This document shows, piece after piece, positions 34,244 through 44,148 of a stretch of DNA of 64,000 bases (the first letter of the stretch is position 1; every line of letters begins with the position of its first letter). The notes beneath the pieces are model-generated. The model was not told the origin of the DNA and ran no database searches. It worked only from the letters and a program-made list of their open reading frames with translations. The stretch is from Nocardia carnea (GTDB taxonomy: Bacteria; Actinomycetota; Actinomycetes; Mycobacteriales; Mycobacteriaceae), in assembly GCF_029868855.1 (NCBI RefSeq), contig NZ_JARWOV010000194.1:62001-126000 (forward strand). Reading direction: 5' to 3'. The translations under genes and the position numbers were made by a program.

Positions 34244-35067
34244 GCACCGAGACACCCACACCACAGGAGGAAACAGTCGCGCCGGCACAGCAGTTCACCG
34301 GGAAGGTGGCGCTGGTGACCGGCGCCGGGTCGGGCATCGGGGCCGCCACCGCGCGACTGCTCGCGCAGCGCGGTGCTACGGCGGTCCACATCTGCGATAT
34401 CGATCGGCAGGCCGCTGCTCAGGTGGCGGCGGACATCACGGGCGGCACCGCGGTGGAACTGGATGTGGCCGATTCGGCGCAGGTCGACCGGGCCTTCGCC
34501 ACTGTGCTCGCCGAACACGGTCGCGTCGATATCGTCGTCCACGCGGCCGGTGTCGACGATCCGCGCAGTAAACAGCGCATCTACGAAGCCGCCGCCGAAC
34601 ACCGCCCACCGGACGTGCTCGCCCATCTGGAGGACACCGACTGGCGGCGCATTCTCTCGATCAACCTGGACGGCACCTTCCATGTCCTGCGCGCCGCGGT
34701 ACGCGCGATGAAAGGAACCGGCGGCGGTGCGATCGTCACTGTGGGGTCGTCCGCGGCATTCGACACCCTGGCCGGCTATCCGCACTACGCCGCGTCCAAA
34801 GCCGGTGTGCACGCACTCAGCCAGTCGGTGGCGAAAGAAGTAGCTCAATTCGGGATCCGGGTGAACACCGTCGCACCGGGGCCGGTCGATACGGGGATGG
34901 CCCGGCGTACTCCGCCGCATCTGCGGGCGGCCATGGCCGAAGGCACCACCCGCGGTTACGCCACCGCCGAGGAGCTGGCCGACAACATCCTGTACCTCGC
35001 CGCACCGGCCGCCGCCAATGTCGTGGGCGCCGTGCTGTTGAGCAACGGTGGCCGGTTCACGGTCTGA
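34240..35067 (+). CDS. SDR-family oxidoreductase
   Basis: A 275-residue classical SDR with TGAGSGIG near 27-34, ICDIDRQ after strand 2 (NAD-type), HAAGVDD in place of NNAG, GSSAAF with the catalytic Ser, and YAASK. A 15-residue loop insert (SKQRIYEAAAEHRPPDVL) follows the HAAG segment, typical of the mycofactocin-associated or carveol-dehydrogenase-like branch, in which the cofactor may be held tightly. This is suggestive only. It is translated from GTG 34240 overlapping the lipoprotein stop, with GGGAGGA upstream. Confidence 0.88.
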   Translation: MSTETPTPQEETVAPAQQFTGKVALVTGAGSGIGAATARLLAQRGATAVHICDIDRQAAAQVAADITGGTAVELDVADSAQVDRAFATVLAEHGRVDIVVHAAGVDDPRSKQRIYEAAAEHRPPDVLAHLEDTDWRRILSINLDGTFHVLRAAVRAMKGTGGGAIVTVGSSAAFDTLAGYPHYAASKAGVHALSQSVAKEVAQFGIRVNTVAPGPVDTGMARRTPPHLRAAMAEGTTRGYATAEELADNILYLAAPAAANVVGAVLLSNGGRFTV

Positions 35068-35097
35068 ACCGCCGGATCGAGCAACAAAGGAGCAAGA

Positions 35098-36453
35098 ATG
35101 CAGAGGATAGAAACCGACGTCCTGGTGATCGGCGCGGGTATGGCCGGCCTCACCGCGGCGGTTCGCTCGCTCGACCGCGGCGCTTCGGTCGTGGTGGTCG
35201 AGAAGGCCGATACCGTCGGAGGGTCGGCGCGCTTCGCCGGCTACGCCTGGACCGCACCCGATCGGGCGGTGATGGACGAGGTGAATCCGAACGGCGACCC
35301 GGCGCTGCGCAACGCCCTCGTCGACGGTTTCGCCGACGGTATCGCATGGATCCGGGCGCTCGGCGTGCACTGCGCCGATGCGGTGCCGATCCTGCGCTAC
35401 GGCCGCGGCCACCAATTCGACACCAACCAGTACATCGACGAATGCCGGCGCCGGGTGAGCGTCGGCGGACAGCTGTTCACCGGCACCGACACTCTGGCCC
35501 TGCGCACCGCCGACGGTGCGGTGACCGGTGCCCGAGTGCGCTTACCCGACGGCACCGAAATCGAGGTATCCAGTACTGCGGTAGTCCTGGCCACCGGCGG
35601 TTTCCAGGCCGACAGTGCGCTCGTCGCCGAGCACATCCATCCCCGCGCCACCGAGATGCAGGTGCGCTCCAACCCGGTGAGCGCGGGGGCCGGGCTGCGC
35701 CTGGCCGAAAGCGTGGGCGCCGCGACCGGGACCTCGCGCTCCGGCTTCTACGGGCATCTGGTGCCGACGCAGGTTTCGTTCCGTGACCCTGCCGACTTCG
35801 TGGCCCTGTCGCTGTACTACAGCGAGCACGCGCTGCTGTTCAACCTCGACAACCGCCGATTCACCGATGAAACCCAGGGTGATCACCTCACCGCCATGTA
35901 TCTGCTCGACCAGCCGGAATCCCGCGGATTGCTGGTAGCCGACGAACGGGTGTACCGGGAATGGGTTCTCGGCAGCTATGTCGAGGGAGCGGTCGCGGTG
36001 GACAAGTTCGAGCTCACCCAGCGCCGCGGGGGCCGCTGCGGTGTCGCGGAAACCCTCGAGGACTTCGCCTATCTGCCGCCGGAGTGGGGTTACGACGGGG
36101 CGGCCGTCGCCGAGCAGATCCGGCAGGTCGATGCCGCCGGTGCCGCGGTCCGGCCCACCAGGACGCACGATTCCCAGCTGCTGGACACCGGCCCGTACTA
36201 CCTCATCGAAACCTGCCCGGCGCTGACCTTCCCGTTCCACGGCATCCGCATCGACGCCACCGCACGGGTCCTGTCCGCGGCCGGCGGCACGATTCCCGGG
36301 CTTTTCGCAGCGGGGTCCGATACCGGCGGTCTCTACGACCATGCCTATGCCGGCGGGATCGCCCCCGCACTCGTCTTCGGCTTGGCCGCCGCCGATGCCG
36401 CGACCGAGCCCCGGACGGTCGCTTCGAGCACGCCGACAGCGAACCTGCGGTAG
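35098..36453 (+). CDS. FAD-dependent fumarate-reductase-type oxidoreductase
   Basis: A 451-residue flavoprotein of the FAD_binding_2 group (fumarate reductase flavoprotein, 3-ketosteroid dehydrogenase, aspartate oxidase). The FAD motif VLVIGAGMAGLTAAVRSLDRG lies at about 8-28, the family GGSARFAGYAW at about 42-52, VLATGGFQADS in the middle, and the C-terminal FAD loop DHAYAGGIAPALVFG at about 420-434. It could introduce or remove a double bond next to a carbonyl. It is shorter than ketosteroid dehydrogenases (about 510-570) and lacks their usual YxxxE-type signature as far as I can see. RBS AAGGAG precedes it. Confidence 0.86.
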   Translation: MQRIETDVLVIGAGMAGLTAAVRSLDRGASVVVVEKADTVGGSARFAGYAWTAPDRAVMDEVNPNGDPALRNALVDGFADGIAWIRALGVHCADAVPILRYGRGHQFDTNQYIDECRRRVSVGGQLFTGTDTLALRTADGAVTGARVRLPDGTEIEVSSTAVVLATGGFQADSALVAEHIHPRATEMQVRSNPVSAGAGLRLAESVGAATGTSRSGFYGHLVPTQVSFRDPADFVALSLYYSEHALLFNLDNRRFTDETQGDHLTAMYLLDQPESRGLLVADERVYREWVLGSYVEGAVAVDKFELTQRRGGRCGVAETLEDFAYLPPEWGYDGAAVAEQIRQVDAAGAAVRPTRTHDSQLLDTGPYYLIETCPALTFPFHGIRIDATARVLSAAGGTIPGLFAAGSDTGGLYDHAYAGGIAPALVFGLAAADAATEPRTVASSTPTANLR

Positions 36454-36461
36454 GCGCTCGC

Positions 36462-36496
36462 TGCGCTGGGCCGCCGGTGCGGGGCGGTCCAGCGCA
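36462..36496 (+). terminator. Long hairpin after the flavoprotein operon
   Basis: Fourteen-base arms TGCGCTGGGCCGCC and GGCGGTCCAGCGCA, pairing throughout with one G-U pair and a seven-base loop, starting nine bases after the stop at 36453. It probably ends the operon that begins at 31148. Confidence 0.7.
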
Positions 36497-36627
36497 AGCA
36501 GTTGGTGTCACCTGCGGCGGCGACCGTGTGCCGCCGCGGCCCTCCGGGGCAAGCCCCACCCGCCGACCGCCGCGCGGAAACCGGCTCGGTGGTCCGTACC
36601 CGGCCGTCGCAGCACTATCCTGCTCGG

Positions 36628-37077
36628 ATGACGGAATCTCCCCGGTCACCCGGCCGCACCGGTGATATCGATATCGCGGCCGAAATCGAGCGGGTCCACG
36701 ATCTGCTGGCGGCCTGGCTGGGTTCGGCCGCGTCGCCACGGGTGCTGGACGCCTTCGCCGCCGCCCACGACGAGGATTTCTCGATGGTGACGACCGCGGG
36801 CACGGTGATCCGCAAACGTGAACTGCTGTCCGGGTTGCACCGCGCGCGCAACGGCCGGCCCGGTCTGGTGATCGAAATATCCGAAGTCGAAACTTTATGT
36901 GCCACCGGGGATACCGCCGTGGTCCGCTTCGTCGAGTGCCAGCGCGGCAATGGCGAGCCGGAGTACCGGCGTACGACCGCGGTTCTCCGAGTGAATCCGG
37001 GGCGTTCCTTTCACTGGCTGGCCCTGCAGGAGACAGCGGTAGCCGAGACGGACGGGATCACTGGTAATAACGAGTAG
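36628..37077 (+). CDS. SnoaL-like/DUF4440-type protein
   Basis: A 149-residue NTF2-like protein (EIERVHDLLAAWLG, then HDEDFSMVTTAGTVIRKRELL and GDTAVVRFVE). This pattern matches DUF4440, whose members are of mostly unknown function. ATG 36628 is chosen; ACTATCCT lies about ten bases upstream and could be a -10 element, which would make the message nearly leaderless. It precedes the START-like gene at 37117 by 39 bases and may share its transcript. Confidence 0.72.
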   Translation: MTESPRSPGRTGDIDIAAEIERVHDLLAAWLGSAASPRVLDAFAAAHDEDFSMVTTAGTVIRKRELLSGLHRARNGRPGLVIEISEVETLCATGDTAVVRFVECQRGNGEPEYRRTTAVLRVNPGRSFHWLALQETAVAETDGITGNNE

Positions 37078-37116
37078 GAACACCCATCGGAAACCCTCGA
37101 GTCCTGGAGCAACTGA

Positions 37117-37572
37117 ATGAGTGATTCCCTCGCCCTGGAAACAACCCGGGTCATCGGCGCACCGATAGCGCGGGTATGGGACGCGTGGCACGATCCCCGG
37201 AAGATGGCGAAATGGTGGGGTCCAAGCGATTTTCACAGCACTGTGAATGAATTGGATGTGCGCGCCGGTGGACGATTCGATGTGGTCATGCACGGGCCCG
37301 ATGGAACCGACTACCCGAATATCTATCTCTTCGATCGCGTCGTGCCGCCCACACAACTCGTGTACACCAATATCGGTTCGAAACAATTCGGTCTGGCCGC
37401 TTTTCAATCCATCGTCGACCTCGAGGCACTCGGCGACCGGACACGAGTCACCCTGCGGTCGTTCTTTTCCTCCGCGGAAGACAAACGCAAGCATGTCGAG
37501 GACTTCCATGCGATCGAAGGCGCCCGGCAGCTTCTGCAGCGCCTGGAAGAACAAGCCGTAGCCACAGACTGA
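37117..37572 (+). CDS. SRPBCC-family (AHSA1/START-like) protein
   Basis: A 151-residue helix-grip protein: ETTRVIGAPIARVWDAWHDPRKMAKWWGP at the start, GGRFDVVMHGPDG in the sheet, and a long C-terminal helix with EGARQLLQRLEE. AHSA1-like proteins bind hydrophobic ligands or assist protein folding; the actual ligand is unknown. GGAG is seven bases before the ATG. Together with the SnoaL-like gene upstream it forms a two-gene unit ending before the leftward arcA. Confidence 0.82.
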   Translation: MSDSLALETTRVIGAPIARVWDAWHDPRKMAKWWGPSDFHSTVNELDVRAGGRFDVVMHGPDGTDYPNIYLFDRVVPPTQLVYTNIGSKQFGLAAFQSIVDLEALGDRTRVTLRSFFSSAEDKRKHVEDFHAIEGARQLLQRLEEQAVATD

Positions 37573-37657
37573 CCGCCTCTCGCGGACTCACGAAGGATAC
37601 GTCCGCCGACGCAGGCCGCCCCGGACCGGCGTGGTCCAGGGCGCGTGCACGTGGGCC

Positions 37658-38911
37658 TCAGTCGATGGGGTCGCGGGCGATCGGGCAGGTCATACAGTGA
37701 CCACCTCCGCGGCCGCGGCCGAGTTCGGCGCCCACGATCGTGATGACCTCGACCCCCGCGCGGCGTAGTGCGGCATTGGTCTGGGTGTTGCGGTCGTAGG
37801 TGAACACCACCCCGGGGGCGAGCGCGACCGCGTTGTTACCCGAATCCCACTGTTGACGTTCGGAGGCGTAGATATCGCCGGCGGTTTCGACGACCCGCAG
37901 CGCCGGGAACCCGAGCGCCCGGGCGACCACATCCACGAACGGCGTCCCTTGTTCGTCGGTGACTTCCACGCCCGGCGCCTTGTCGGCCGGCCGGAGAGTG
38001 AACGGGTGGATACCGTCGACGATTCCGGGATGGACGGTGACGAGGTCGCGGTCGGCGAAGGTGAACACCGTATCCAGGTGCATCGCGGCCCGCAGCTTGG
38101 GCATACCGGCCACGACTACGGTGTCGGCGGCCTGGGCCTCGAACAATGCCTTCGCGAACTGAGTGATCGCCTGACGGGAGGTCCGTTCGCTCATTCCCAC
38201 CAGCACCGCGCCGTTACCGACGGGCATCACATCGCCACCTTCGAGAGTGGCTTGCCCCCAGTCGTTTTCGGGATCACCCCACCACACGGTGGAATCGGAG
38301 TAGCCGGGATGGAACCGGTAGATCGCTTTCATCAACAGCGTTTCGTCGTGGCGGGCCGGCCAGTACAGCGGATTGAGGGTCAGGCCACCGTAGACCCAGC
38401 AGGTGGTGTCCCGGGTGTAGAGGGTATTGGGCAGGGGCGGCATCAGATATTCGGGGGTGCCGAGCGATTCGCGGACCAGCGCGAGGTAGGGGCTGCGATA
38501 GTCGGCAGGCAGGTCCCTGGTCGACAGACCGCCGATGAGGAATCGGGACAACTCGCGCGGTGTCAGGGAATCGAGATAGTCCCGAGTGGCGTCGAGCAGC
38601 CCCAGCCCGACCCGGTTCGCGATGATCTTGCGGTCCAGCAGCCAGGTGCGGGCCTCGGGAACGGCCATGGTTTCGGCCAGCAGATCGTGTAGTTCGACCA
38701 CCTCTACCCCACGGTTGGTCAGTTTGTTGACGAAATCGAGGTGATCGCGCTGGGCGGCCTCGATCCACATCACATCGTCGAACAGCAGTTCGTCGGAATT
38801 GGTGGGGGTCAGCCGTTCGTGTGCCAGACCGGGTGAGCAGACGAGCACTTTGCGTAACTGCCCGACCTCCGAATGGACGCCGTGCCGGATGCGGGGAGCG
38901 TTCACGGTCAT
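37658..38911 (-). CDS. arcA: Arginine deiminase
   Basis: A 417-residue enzyme that converts arginine to citrulline and ammonia. It has the family start [32 protein letters not shown] with the substrate-binding Asp, HLDTVFTF with the catalytic His, and the nucleophile Cys406 in GGGHCMTCP near the end. Length is normal for the family. ATG 38911 has GGAAGG upstream; 18 further codons of open frame lack a site. It lies 50 bases downstream of arcD on the same strand. No ornithine carbamoyltransferase or carbamate kinase gene is present nearby. Confidence 0.96.
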   Translation of the reverse strand: MTVNAPRIRHGVHSEVGQLRKVLVCSPGLAHERLTPTNSDELLFDDVMWIEAAQRDHLDFVNKLTNRGVEVVELHDLLAETMAVPEARTWLLDRKIIANRVGLGLLDATRDYLDSLTPRELSRFLIGGLSTRDLPADYRSPYLALVRESLGTPEYLMPPLPNTLYTRDTTCWVYGGLTLNPLYWPARHDETLLMKAIYRFHPGYSDSTVWWGDPENDWGQATLEGGDVMPVGNGAVLVGMSERTSRQAITQFAKALFEAQAADTVVVAGMPKLRAAMHLDTVFTFADRDLVTVHPGIVDGIHPFTLRPADKAPGVEVTDEQGTPFVDVVARALGFPALRVVETAGDIYASERQQWDSGNNAVALAPGVVFTYDRNTQTNAALRRAGVEVITIVGAELGRGRGGGHCMTCPIARDPID

Positions 38912-38961
38912 TGCGCTACCTTCCGTCTCTGAACCGGGGTTCCGGGGCGAGTGGGACGCGG

Positions 38962-40401
38962 TCACAAGGTCACCCAGCCCGCCGCGAGGGCGACGATGCC
39001 GATCGCCGCTCCCACGGTCACCAGCCCGAACAGCGCGGCCTCGGGGGGCGCAAAGACCCGGCGGCCCTGTTCGCGGCGGGCGAGGACGAACAGTACGGTC
39101 GCGGGCGCGTAGAAGATCAGCGAGACGAGCACGAACTTCGGGCCCGCCGCGTACAACAGGAATGCGGTGTAGAGAGTGGCCAGGATCGCGATCGTGAGAT
39201 CACCGCGCCAGGTCGCGGGCCGGGCATCGGCATAGGTTTCGCGGGTCAGGCAGAGTTTCACCGCGTAGAGCGCGGCGAGCAGGAACGGGATCAGCGTGAG
39301 GGAGGCGGTCAGATCGAGTGCGAAATCGAAGGCGTCCTGCGAGAACATGGTGATGATCAGGACCAGCTGCGACAGCGAGGTACTCAGCAGCAACGCGTTG
39401 ATCGGGACATCGCTGTCGGTGGAGCGCGCCAGGAACGCCGGCATATCGGCATCCCCGGCCGCCACGAACAGCACTTCCGCGGCCATCAGCGCCCAGGCCA
39501 GATAGGCGCCGAGCACCGACACGATCAACCCCGCGCTGACGAATGCGGTACCCCAGGAACCGACCGCCGTGTCCAGCACCCCCGCCATCGACGGCTGGCG
39601 CAGTTCGGCGATCTGCGCGCTGGGCATGATGCCGTAGGACACCACGGTCACCGAGGCGAAGATCGCGAGCACACCGAGAAATCCGAGGATCGTGGCCCGT
39701 CCGACGTCCTCGCGGCGCCGGGCGTGCCGGGAGTACACGCTCGCACCCTCGACCCCGAGGAATACGAATACCGTCACCAGCATGGTGTCGCTCACCTGCT
39801 CGAACAGTGAACCCGCGTAGTCCGCGCCGCGGAAATTGTCCGCGAAAACCGCCGGATCCAGCAGGAAAACGGCGAGCAGTACGAACACCAGGATCGGGAC
39901 GAGTTTGGCGACGGTGACGATCCGGTTTATGGCGGCGGCCTCTTTCGTGCCACGCCGGATCAGGAAGAAGAAACCCCATAGACCGAACGAGGAAAGGATG
40001 ACCGCGATCAGCGTGTCCCCTTTGCCGAGCGCTGGAATCCATTCGCCCAGCGTGCTCATGATCAGCACCCAGTAGGTGACGTTTCCGACGCAGGCGCTGG
40101 CCCAGTAGCCGGCGGCCGAGAAGAATCCGGTGAATTCGCCGAACCCGGCCTTGGCATAGGCGTAGACACCGGCATCCAGGCCGGGCTTGCGGACGGCGAG
40201 CCGCTGGAACACCAGCGCCAGCATGAGCATGCCGGTACCGGCGATCGTCCAGGCGATGAGTGCACCACCGACACCGGTTTCCTGCGCGAACCGCCGCGGC
40301 AACGAGAACACGCCGGCGCCCACCATCGACCCGACGACCATCGCCGTGAGAGTGAGAACCGTAACCTTCGCCGCTCGTACCGGCGCTTGTTGCTGGGCCA
40401 T
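38962..40401 (-). CDS. arcD: Arginine/ornithine antiporter (APC family)
   Basis: A 479-residue membrane protein with about twelve to thirteen transmembrane segments. The N-terminal [21 protein letters not shown] motif is typical of the basic amino acid/ornithine antiporter branch of the APC family. ATG 40401 is chosen, since GAGAGG lies eight bases upstream; GTG 40407 is too close to it. It leads the arcD-arcA unit and should import arginine for the deiminase in exchange for ornithine or citrulline. Because arcB and arcC are absent, exchange for citrulline is possible here. Confidence 0.9.
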   Translation of the reverse strand: MAQQQAPVRAAKVTVLTLTAMVVGSMVGAGVFSLPRRFAQETGVGGALIAWTIAGTGMLMLALVFQRLAVRKPGLDAGVYAYAKAGFGEFTGFFSAAGYWASACVGNVTYWVLIMSTLGEWIPALGKGDTLIAVILSSFGLWGFFFLIRRGTKEAAAINRIVTVAKLVPILVFVLLAVFLLDPAVFADNFRGADYAGSLFEQVSDTMLVTVFVFLGVEGASVYSRHARRREDVGRATILGFLGVLAIFASVTVVSYGIMPSAQIAELRQPSMAGVLDTAVGSWGTAFVSAGLIVSVLGAYLAWALMAAEVLFVAAGDADMPAFLARSTDSDVPINALLLSTSLSQLVLIITMFSQDAFDFALDLTASLTLIPFLLAALYAVKLCLTRETYADARPATWRGDLTIAILATLYTAFLLYAAGPKFVLVSLIFYAPATVLFVLARREQGRRVFAPPEAALFGLVTVGAAIGIVALAAGWVTL

Positions 40402-40661
40402 CCACACGACCTCTCCGCTTACCCGTTACCGAGTGACACCGCAGATCATTCGCCGACGCTCATGACCGATGATGCCGTACAGGTATGGATTCGCGGGCCA
40501 ACCGGAGCGGTTGTGCGGGCGTGCCGTACGAACGGACACGATGACCGGCCGGGCATCACATATGCCGGCCTTCCCTGATTGCCGCAGCCGCGACGGCACA
40601 GGGGACGACGAGCACCGACCGAACCGCCCACCGGTCCCGGGACTGGTCGACCGGTCCGCCG

Positions 40662-41867
40662 TCAGGCGCGCCGCGCCGCCCACACTGTGACGGTGAAGAG
40701 CAGAACACCCAGGAGAGCGAGTCCTGCCCCGACCACTGCGGGCGCCGTATAGCCGTAGCCCGCGGCGATCACCAGCCCGCCGAGCCAGGCACCGGCCGCG
40801 TTCGCGATGTTCAGGGCGGCGTGGTTGAGCGCCGCAGCCAGAGTCTGCGCGTCGGCGGCCACATCCATGAGCCGGGTCTGCAGACCGGGCGCGAGAGCGG
40901 CCCCCGCCGCCCCGACCAGCAGGGCACCGATCCCGGCGGTGACCGGATGGTGCGCAGCCGCCACGAACACCGTCAAGATCACCATCATCGCGCCCATGGC
41001 CAGGAAGATCGACCGATCCACCCCGCGATCGGCGAGGACACCACCGACGATATTGCCCAGCACCATGCCCACCCCGAACAGCATCAGCACCAACGGCACC
41101 AGGCCCGTGCTCATCCCGGCCACATCGGTGAGCGTCGTGCTCACATACGTGTAGACCGCGAACATGCCACCGAACCCGATGGCGCCCACCGCGAGGGTGA
41201 GCAGCACCTGCGGGCGGCGCAGTGCCCCCAATTCGGTGAGCGGGTTGGTGATGGCGATCCCCGTCAACGCCGGTACATAGCGCAACAGGGCCGCGACAGT
41301 GGCCGCTCCGATCGCCCCGACCAGGACGAAGGCACTGCGCCAGCCGAGATGTTGCCCCAGCCAGGTCGCGGCCGGGACCCCGACGACATTCGCGGTGCTC
41401 AGCCCGAGCATCACCGCCGCGACCGCCTTGGCCCGCTGCCCCGCCGGCGCCAGCGTGGCCGCGGCCAGCGACGCGACGCCGAAGTACGCGCCGTGCGGCA
41501 GACCGGCCACGAAACGCGCCGCGACGAGGGTCGCGAAATTCGGCGCGAAAGCCGAGGCCAGATTGCCGACCGTGAACGCCACCATGAGGACGATCAGGAG
41601 ACGTTTGCGCGCCACCGACGCGCAGGCCGCCGCGATCACCGGCGCCCCGACCACCACCCCGAGCGCATAGGCCGAGACGGCGTGCCCGGCGGTGGGCTCG
41701 GACACGGTGAACGCGTCCGCGATATCGGGCAGCAGCCCCATCGTCACGAATTCGGTGGTACCGATCCCGAATCCGCCCAGCGCCAGCGCCAGCATCGCCG
41801 GGATATGCCAGCTGGTGCGAGCCGTGGGTCCCGGGGTCGTGGCTGTGCCGGTAGCGGTAGAAGTCAC
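40662..41867 (-). CDS. MFS drug transporter (CmlR/AraJ-like)
   Basis: A 401-residue, 12-segment major facilitator. The first helix ends in FGIGTTEFVTMGLLPDIADAF, the signature of the chloramphenicol-exporter/AraJ branch, followed by the SAYALGVVVGAPVI helix and the ARKRLLIVLM loop. It would export a small hydrophobic compound by proton antiport. GTG 41867 is used; TTG 41879 is also possible, and neither has a clear ribosome site. It is separated from arcD by 260 bases of gene-free sequence and diverges from the esterase at 42067. Drug export is inferred from the family. Confidence 0.86.
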   Translation of the reverse strand: MTSTATGTATTPGPTARTSWHIPAMLALALGGFGIGTTEFVTMGLLPDIADAFTVSEPTAGHAVSAYALGVVVGAPVIAAACASVARKRLLIVLMVAFTVGNLASAFAPNFATLVAARFVAGLPHGAYFGVASLAAATLAPAGQRAKAVAAVMLGLSTANVVGVPAATWLGQHLGWRSAFVLVGAIGAATVAALLRYVPALTGIAITNPLTELGALRRPQVLLTLAVGAIGFGGMFAVYTYVSTTLTDVAGMSTGLVPLVLMLFGVGMVLGNIVGGVLADRGVDRSIFLAMGAMMVILTVFVAAAHHPVTAGIGALLVGAAGAALAPGLQTRLMDVAADAQTLAAALNHAALNIANAAGAWLGGLVIAAGYGYTAPAVVGAGLALLGVLLFTVTVWAARRA

Positions 41868-42066
41868 GCTTCGGTGCAACAGGTGGTCCGCGGGCAGGTT
41901 TCCTCATCCGCGCTGTGAGTTCGCCCACCGACCTGGCATTCGGCCCGGCGGTCCGGACGATACGATCGCCGTGGCCAATGAAGTTCCGGCGCTCCCGTCG
42001 GCGAACAGCCGGGGGACTTCCGTACCACCCGAAGCTCGAGCGGCACGCCACAGATGAGGACGGCGG

Positions 42067-42906
42067 ATGAACGACCCACAGGTCCGGGACCGGACCCTCG
42101 ACGGACGCCGCGGCGCGGTCCAGATCCGGGAGTACCTGCCCCCGGACCCCGATCCGGCCGCAGAACCACTGCTGTGGATCCACGGTGGCGCGTTCGTCTC
42201 CGGCGGGCTCGATCAGCACGAGTCACATGCGGTGGCGTTGCGGGTGGCCGCGGCCGGCCGGCGGGTACGCACCGTGGACTATGCGCTGGTTCCGCGGTTC
42301 CGGATCTGGGGTCCGCCGGTACTGCGGCCGTCGGACAACCGCTACCCGGCGCCGTTGGACGATGTTCTCACCGCCGCCACCGACCTCATGGCGGAGGGGC
42401 AGCGGATCGTGATCGGCGGCGCCAGCGCGGGGGCCTGCCTCGCTGCCTCTGCCGCGCTGCGCCTGCGGGACCGGTCCGCGGAGGTGCCGGTCGGCATGAT
42501 CCTCGCCTACGCGACCCTGCACGCCGAACTGCCGCCGCTGCCCGATTCCGTCCGGGCCCGGGTGCGGGGGCGGCGCCGGATCGCCACCTACACGCCGCAG
42601 ATGATCCGCCGGATGAACACCAACTATGTGGGGTCGCCGGAACTGCTCACGGATCCGGAGGTCTTCCCGGGCGGCGGTAAACTCGCCGGGCTGCCGCCGG
42701 TACTGCTGCTCGATGCCGCCTACGACACCCTGAGCGCGTCGAGTACCGCCTTCGCCGGTGAACTCACCGAGGCCGGGGTGCCGGCCGAACACCGCGTCGT
42801 CGCCGGTACCCGGCACGGTTTCCTCGACCGACCCGATTCGCCCGGTTTCCGGGCCGGGATCGACTCGCTGCTCGACTGGCTCGACCGGACGGCGCGCAAC
42901 GGCTAG
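42067..42906 (+). CDS. Alpha/beta hydrolase, hormone-sensitive-lipase type
   Basis: A 279-residue esterase. The oxyanion motif is HGGAFVSGG near 39-47, the nucleophile elbow is GGASAGA (Ser at about 121), the Asp is in LLDAAYDTLS, and the His is in GTRHGFLD near the end. These form a complete HSL-family triad. GAGGA precedes the ATG. It stands alone, divergent from the MFS pump and convergent with the cupin gene. It could hydrolyse short-chain esters; no physiological substrate can be named. Confidence 0.88.
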   Translation: MNDPQVRDRTLDGRRGAVQIREYLPPDPDPAAEPLLWIHGGAFVSGGLDQHESHAVALRVAAAGRRVRTVDYALVPRFRIWGPPVLRPSDNRYPAPLDDVLTAATDLMAEGQRIVIGGASAGACLAASAALRLRDRSAEVPVGMILAYATLHAELPPLPDSVRARVRGRRRIATYTPQMIRRMNTNYVGSPELLTDPEVFPGGGKLAGLPPVLLLDAAYDTLSASSTAFAGELTEAGVPAEHRVVAGTRHGFLDRPDSPGFRAGIDSLLDWLDRTARNG

Positions 42907-42973
42907 GTGCGCACTACCGGGAACGCGGCGCCCGGCCCGGAGATACCGCGACTTCGCCCGGCGGAAACCGAAG

Positions 42974-44023
42974 TCAGCGTGCGGCGGCCGGTTGCCCTTC
43001 GGCCGGATGAACCCCGTATTGGTCGGTTTCCATCAGATGCGCGATATCCCGGCCGGCCGGGGTCATCGTCAGCGAGGACCGGGTTTCCAGCAGCCAGGCC
43101 CGGTAGCCGGGCTGGACGTTCTCTTCCGGTCCCTGGTGCAGGATGCCCTTCGGGGTCCAGGTGATCGTTCCGGGCGTATCGACGGAACCCCACGGCGAGG
43201 GGCCCATGCCGTAGCAGATGACCTCGTCGAAATCGGCGTTGTGATGTACCGGGGGCCGGGCGCTGTGCCGGCTGCCGACGCCGAACACGAAATCGCGGCC
43301 GGAGGTGCTGCTCATCAGCTGGGCGGGCGCCAATCCCCCCGCGGCGACACCGAGCCCCTGCACATTCTCGATATTGAACCGAACCACCAGCGGAGCGCCG
43401 ATGACATCGAGGCACGGGATCGGGTCGACATCGTAGAAGTAGGACGTGAACTTGTCGCCGGTGCGGACCACGATCTCGTACTCGTCGTCCACGGGGTCCC
43501 CCGGCCGGCCGTGCGGGACCGGGCGATCCAGGTGGAGGTCGGGATTGAAGGTCGCGGGTGCGCCCTCGGGGTCCAGGCGTAGCTCGCTGGTGGTGACCAC
43601 GATGAATTCGTTGATCTCTTCGGCGATTTCGCCCCACCGGTAGGTGACGGCACGCGGGATGAGCACGAAATCGCCCGCGCGGACGTCGAGTGTGCCGACT
43701 TCGGTATCGAGCCGGCCGCGACCGGAGACGATGTAGTGCAGTTCGTCGGCCCAGACGTTGACGTAGCCGAAGGTCATGGCGGCGGTGCGGCGGCTCAGTT
43801 CGAAACCGATACCCTCGCCCTCCAGGATCGCTACCGGAAGGGCTTTCGGTTCGGCGAACACCTGGTCCGGTAGATCCCAGGTGTGGAAACGACGCGGTAG
43901 GTATTCGCCGCGGGCCCGCAGGAACCGAGGCCGGTACTGGGCCCGGACGATGGTGGTGTTCGGGCCTGCGAAACCGTTGCGGGAGAAGAGCTCGATATTG
44001 GGCGCCAGGACGTCGTCCGGCAT
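42974..44023 (-). CDS. Homogentisate 1,2-dioxygenase-like cupin protein
   Basis: A 349-residue protein similar in layout to homogentisate 1,2-dioxygenase. Its N-terminal half carries WADELHYIVSGRG and a GDFVLIPRAVTYRW beta-barrel; the C-terminal half has SGRDFVFGVGSRHSARPPVHHN and DEVICYG, candidates for the iron-binding His and Glu, and PKGILHQGP. It is shorter than bacterial homogentisate dioxygenases (about 430). No tyrosine-degradation genes are adjacent, so the ring substrate is uncertain. RBS GGAGGT lies just before the start. Iron-dependent extradiol ring cleavage is a reasonable guess. Confidence 0.78.
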   Translation of the reverse strand: MPDDVLAPNIELFSRNGFAGPNTTIVRAQYRPRFLRARGEYLPRRFHTWDLPDQVFAEPKALPVAILEGEGIGFELSRRTAAMTFGYVNVWADELHYIVSGRGRLDTEVGTLDVRAGDFVLIPRAVTYRWGEIAEEINEFIVVTTSELRLDPEGAPATFNPDLHLDRPVPHGRPGDPVDDEYEIVVRTGDKFTSYFYDVDPIPCLDVIGAPLVVRFNIENVQGLGVAAGGLAPAQLMSSTSGRDFVFGVGSRHSARPPVHHNADFDEVICYGMGPSPWGSVDTPGTITWTPKGILHQGPEENVQPGYRAWLLETRSSLTMTPAGRDIAHLMETDQYGVHPAEGQPAAAR

Positions 44024-44148
44024 GCAGCACCTCCGAAAATCGTTGTGCCACAGATCCTAGACAACAGACACCGGGTCCGCGCACTTTTGCGAACTCACTA
44101 TTCCGGAGTTAACTGGTACCGAAAGTACACTCGCCCTGGCATTTCCGG

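Noticed and set aside
37582..37636. Two short inverted repeats between the SRPBCC gene and arcA
   Set aside because: Arms of only five to six bases with larger loops; too weak to call terminators even though the position between convergent genes is suitable.
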